Below are positions 61,575-64,000 of a stretch of DNA of 64,000 bases, piece after piece. A program made the position numbers and the translations under genes. A model generated the notes under the pieces. That model did no database searches and was not told where the DNA came from. It worked only from the letters and a program-made list of their open reading frames with translations. The DNA lies in contig JAAUQI010000012.1 of NCBI GenBank assembly GCA_012032345.1, positions 33,848-97,847 on the forward strand. The letters run 5' to 3'. The DNA is from Leptolyngbyaceae cyanobacterium RM1_1_2 (GTDB taxonomy: Bacteria > Cyanobacteriota > Cyanobacteriia > Phormidesmidales > Phormidesmidaceae). The stretch's first letter is position 1. Each line of letters begins with the position of its first letter.

Positions 61575-63374
61575 TTACCAGCCGGAAGATTCTTCATCAG
61601 CAGGGGCTTCCTCCCAGCTATCTTCGGGGCTAGCGGCCTCTTCAATTGACTCCAGGTAGGCGCGCTCAGATCTCCAGTTGGTGATGGCGCTGCGGGCTTC
61701 AGGGTAGAGGGCGCGCTCAGACCCAATCTGTGATGCCAAATTGATAGCTGCGGTGAGGCTACCCTGGTAGGCCAGTTCTTTAGCTTCGGCCAGGATGGGT
61801 CGATCTTCGGCCACTTGAATCTGACCTGTCCAGTTTTGAATGGCGGTTTGCGCCTGCTCATACAGTGCCCGCTCAGGTTTGATGCCCTGAGCTACCTCGA
61901 TCGCTTCTTTCAGCTTACCGTCTGCTGCCAGGGTGTTGGCCTTTTTTAGAACCGGCTGATCTTGAATAACCTGAATCTGGCTCGTCCAGCTAGCAATTTG
62001 GGTTTGGGCCTCAACCCGCAAGGCGCGTCCCGGCGCTACTTTTTGAGCTGCCGCGATCGCCGCCTGGTAAGCAGCGACGGTGCCGACGCGGGCAAGCTGA
62101 GCTGAGCGCTGCAGATAGGGACGGTCTTCAATTCGCTGGATCTGGTTTTGCCAGTGAGCGACTAGGGTCTGGGCCTGCTGGCGGCGGGGCCGATCGGCGC
62201 TGACCACCTGGGCCTGCTCCATCGCGTAGCGGTAAGTTGTAAGCTGGCCCAGGTTAGCAGTCCAGGTCGCTGACTGTAGCTGCACCAAGTCCTGTAGCTC
62301 TTGCTGCCAGGGTGTTAGCTGAGCCTGAGCATCGTCATAAAAAGGGCTACCGGGCTGGATCTGCTGGACAGCAGAAATGGCCTCTCCTAAATTGAAGAGG
62401 TCACTTAGCTGAGGCTTCCAGCCTGACAGGTTACTCACCAGCCGCTGAGCTTGAGCAAACTGGATTAGATCTCTGGCCTCAGGCACCAGAGTGGGATCTG
62501 CAGGCACCTGCTGCACAGTTTCGATGGCCGTATCTAAGTTGCCTAGCTCCCACTGTCGAAAGCTATACATCAGCAGCGATTCGCTCCAGTTGTCAACATC
62601 GGCCCTAGCCTCTCTCCAGGCTTGACTTTGCAGGTCGATGGTTTGTGCCAGCGCGATCGCCTCCCCCAGATCTGAGATATCGGTGCTCTCAGCCAGCTCA
62701 CGCGCCTGCTGTAACTGCTGCCAACCCTGAGACTCCAGCTCAATCTGGTCTTTGAGTGCCTGAAACTGCTGGCGTACCCAATAATCTGTGTAAAGTTTTT
62801 TCAGGGCTTGCAGTTTCTCGCTGGCCTGCTGCCAGTTTTTAGCGGCAATGTCTTCCTGGATAGCAGCTTGAACCGCTTCTCCTGTTTTCCACTCAGCCTG
62901 CCACACTGACATTGACGACTGCACCTTTTGATAGCTCTCGGCCTGCTCAGGAATGATGCCAGCCAGGGCCAGGGCGGTCTCTAAGTGACCCTGATTGACT
63001 TCCCGTCGAGCCACGTTCATCAAATCGCTAGACCACTGATTGAGCAGCGGCTCAGCCTCGGTGTAGAGGGGATGGCGATCGCGCCAGGGAGCGACCAGCC
63101 CAATCGCGGCTACCAGATGATCCGGTGCTTTAGAGGCGGCGGCTGATTTGGCACAGTAGAGGCGATCGCTATCGGCACTCAGCCGCGAAATTTCTTCACA
63201 GTTGGGCAGGGGCGGAATTTGAGTCAGTAGCGCGATCGCCCAAAGACCTACCGCACTCGATCCCACTAGTAAAACCAGCCACAGCATTGGCCAGGCCCAG
63301 ATTGCCCGAGGCGATCGACGACGCAGCGGTTTGAGAGCAGTTGGCAATGGAGAATCAGCAGAAGGGGAGGTCAT
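61575..63374 (-). CDS. Membrane-anchored protein with 52-residue helical repeats
   Basis: The 599-residue protein has one membrane helix near the N-terminus (about 29-52, MLWLVLLVGSSAVGLWAIALL) and an exported helical region rich in Gln, Ala and Trp. In its C-terminal third, units of about 52 residues recur: each starts RALY/RALR-x-EAQT, continues IxxWTxQIQV, then a DxPxL segment and an AAI-like helix. At least three copies lie at about residues 410-575. The acidic tail reads DSWEEAPADEESSG. I know it only as a cyanobacterial family of unknown role. It leads the operon with the receiver-DUF3685 gene. Confidence 0.82.
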   Translation of the reverse strand: MTSPSADSPLPTALKPLRRRSPRAIWAWPMLWLVLLVGSSAVGLWAIALLTQIPPLPNCEEISRLSADSDRLYCAKSAAASKAPDHLVAAIGLVAPWRDRHPLYTEAEPLLNQWSSDLMNVARREVNQGHLETALALAGIIPEQAESYQKVQSSMSVWQAEWKTGEAVQAAIQEDIAAKNWQQASEKLQALKKLYTDYWVRQQFQALKDQIELESQGWQQLQQARELAESTDISDLGEAIALAQTIDLQSQAWREARADVDNWSESLLMYSFRQWELGNLDTAIETVQQVPADPTLVPEARDLIQFAQAQRLVSNLSGWKPQLSDLFNLGEAISAVQQIQPGSPFYDDAQAQLTPWQQELQDLVQLQSATWTANLGQLTTYRYAMEQAQVVSADRPRRQQAQTLVAHWQNQIQRIEDRPYLQRSAQLARVGTVAAYQAAIAAAQKVAPGRALRVEAQTQIASWTSQIQVIQDQPVLKKANTLAADGKLKEAIEVAQGIKPERALYEQAQTAIQNWTGQIQVAEDRPILAEAKELAYQGSLTAAINLASQIGSERALYPEARSAITNWRSERAYLESIEEAASPEDSWEEAPADEESSGW

Positions 63375-64000
63375 AGCGGCGGTCGGCTCTTTGCCTGAAG
63401 TGTGCCTAAGTTGGTGCTATTGTAGGCGCAATTTTATACGTTTTGACGGACTTCTCAGCCAAAACTTTTAACACCTTAAACCCGGCTGCTTTTCCCTATT
63501 TTTGCTCAGCCACCGCTACATAGGCCCCTAATCCAACCAGCGTATAGCCCGATACCAAACTACCTAACTCCCCCAATACAGGTGTTTAGCTGGAACAGTG
63601 TCTGCTCATGCACCTGTGTGGGCTGTATGGGTGAAAATACGTCTGCCTATTTCCCCTATCAGGGTGATTGGGCAGAATGATCCAATCTAGTTGCTCCCAG
63701 TCAAACAGCCTCAAGTTTTGTAGTTGACGGCGATCGCCCGATACTCTACAGTCTCTCACTAAGCTGCTCAACTTAACCGTTGCAGCTTGCTCGTAAACAG
63801 GACTCAAGAACTTTAGCAGCCCCTGAAGGTGTTGGAACCACCAACAGGAGCCTAAACCCCCCAAACTCATAGCCAGTTCGGGCAAGGTCTAGGGGAATTT
63901 TACCCCTTAGCCCCCCGTGTTGCGTTACAGGTCGCGGGGTGGCTAAGTTTTTGGGTTCTGGCAACTCGCCTCGGTTCCCGCTGGCCTAGTCAGTGGGGGC
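63375..64000. other. Right-edge region without a supported gene
   Basis: These 626 bases hold two overlapping minus-strand open frames (63586-63885 and 63773-63964) that show no recognised domain and no good ribosome site, so I do not call them. The first part should contain the promoter of the repeat-protein gene. From 63855 on, the sequence becomes palindrome-dense with C/G runs. A gene may lie beyond the edge. Confidence 0.4.
63891..63952. repeat. Adjacent palindromes with terminator-like end
   Basis: AGGGG (63891-63895) pairs with CCCCT (63903-63907). Directly after, CTTAGCC plus a C-run (63906-63916) pairs with a GGGG-T-GGCTAAG arm (63935-63947), with one mismatch, and is followed by five T (63948-63952). 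It may be a plus-strand terminator or the edge of a palindromic intergenic repeat. Confidence 0.6.

Noticed and set aside
63586..63964. Two overlapping minus-strand frames at the right edge
   Set aside because: No domain or conserved pattern recognised, no Shine-Dalgarno, and the sequence is rich in palindromes.
1..64000. tRNA, rRNA, CRISPR arrays, tmRNA, RNase P RNA or prophage
   Set aside because: I looked for their typical conserved stretches and repeat-spacer patterns and saw none; a covariance-model scan would be decisive.

Overview
The window is a stretch of cyanobacterial chromosome. The octamer GCGATCGC (HIP1) and its core recur throughout, inside and outside genes. Genes for oxygenic photosynthesis and cyanobacterial housekeeping are present: orange carotenoid protein with its fluorescence recovery protein, PsbU, BtpA, Ycf34, NblS/Hik33, a Tic20-like protein, and a rimO-crhR pair. 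Base composition looks close to 50% GC. Together this suggests a filamentous or unicellular cyanobacterium of moderate GC, perhaps Leptolyngbya-like, but genus cannot be fixed from sequence alone. I found no rRNA, tRNA, CRISPR array or intact insertion sequence.

Layout. 1-5.3 kb (minus strand): a drug-efflux block of nitroreductase, MarR regulator, membrane fusion protein and an RND pump cut by the window edge; a palindrome sits in the promoter region of the fusion protein. 5.5-8.0 kb: small cyanobacterial proteins and a Uma2-type nuclease. 8.0-14.9 kb: the conserved lysA-cdaA-uppS cluster (lysine and peptidoglycan precursor, c-di-AMP, lipid carrier), divergent from rimI and clpC. 15-22.5 kb: TPR, Trypco1-type, SbcD, VOC and HEAT-repeat proteins, with a truncated Coq4 gene and a frameshifted CCA tRNA nucleotidyltransferase. 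22.6-26.8 kb: Ycf34, a Ser/Thr kinase-WD40 protein whose last blade lies in another frame, an LD-carboxypeptidase and a rhomboid protease. 27-32 kb: a light-stress island of ocp, frp, transaldolase with EF-hands, and the nblS sensor kinase. 32-40.8 kb: HtrA protease, phasin-like protein, FKBP isomerase, ChaB-like protein, TolC, a PDZ/radical-SAM protein and UppP. 41-47.8 kb: DUF3120 membrane protein, FHA-adenylate cyclase, psbU, nadB, VKOR-thioredoxin and btpA. 48-53 kb: rimO-crhR, a small Cys protein, Tic20 and a long RNase HI. 53-64 kb: two glycosyltransferases, a large membrane-anchored protein, exonuclease III, and a receiver-DUF3685 gene paired with a repeat-rich membrane protein.

The genes are mostly core chromosome. 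The less ordinary material is non-coding: a 106-bp nested-palindrome element (36.03-36.14 kb), a 14-unit heptanucleotide array (58.04-58.14 kb), an 11-bp-periodic direct repeat before htrA, an HLR1-like site before ocp, and a palindrome-dense stretch at the right edge. Three broken reading frames cluster between 19 and 25 kb. Family names are from recall and motif inspection; no search was run.
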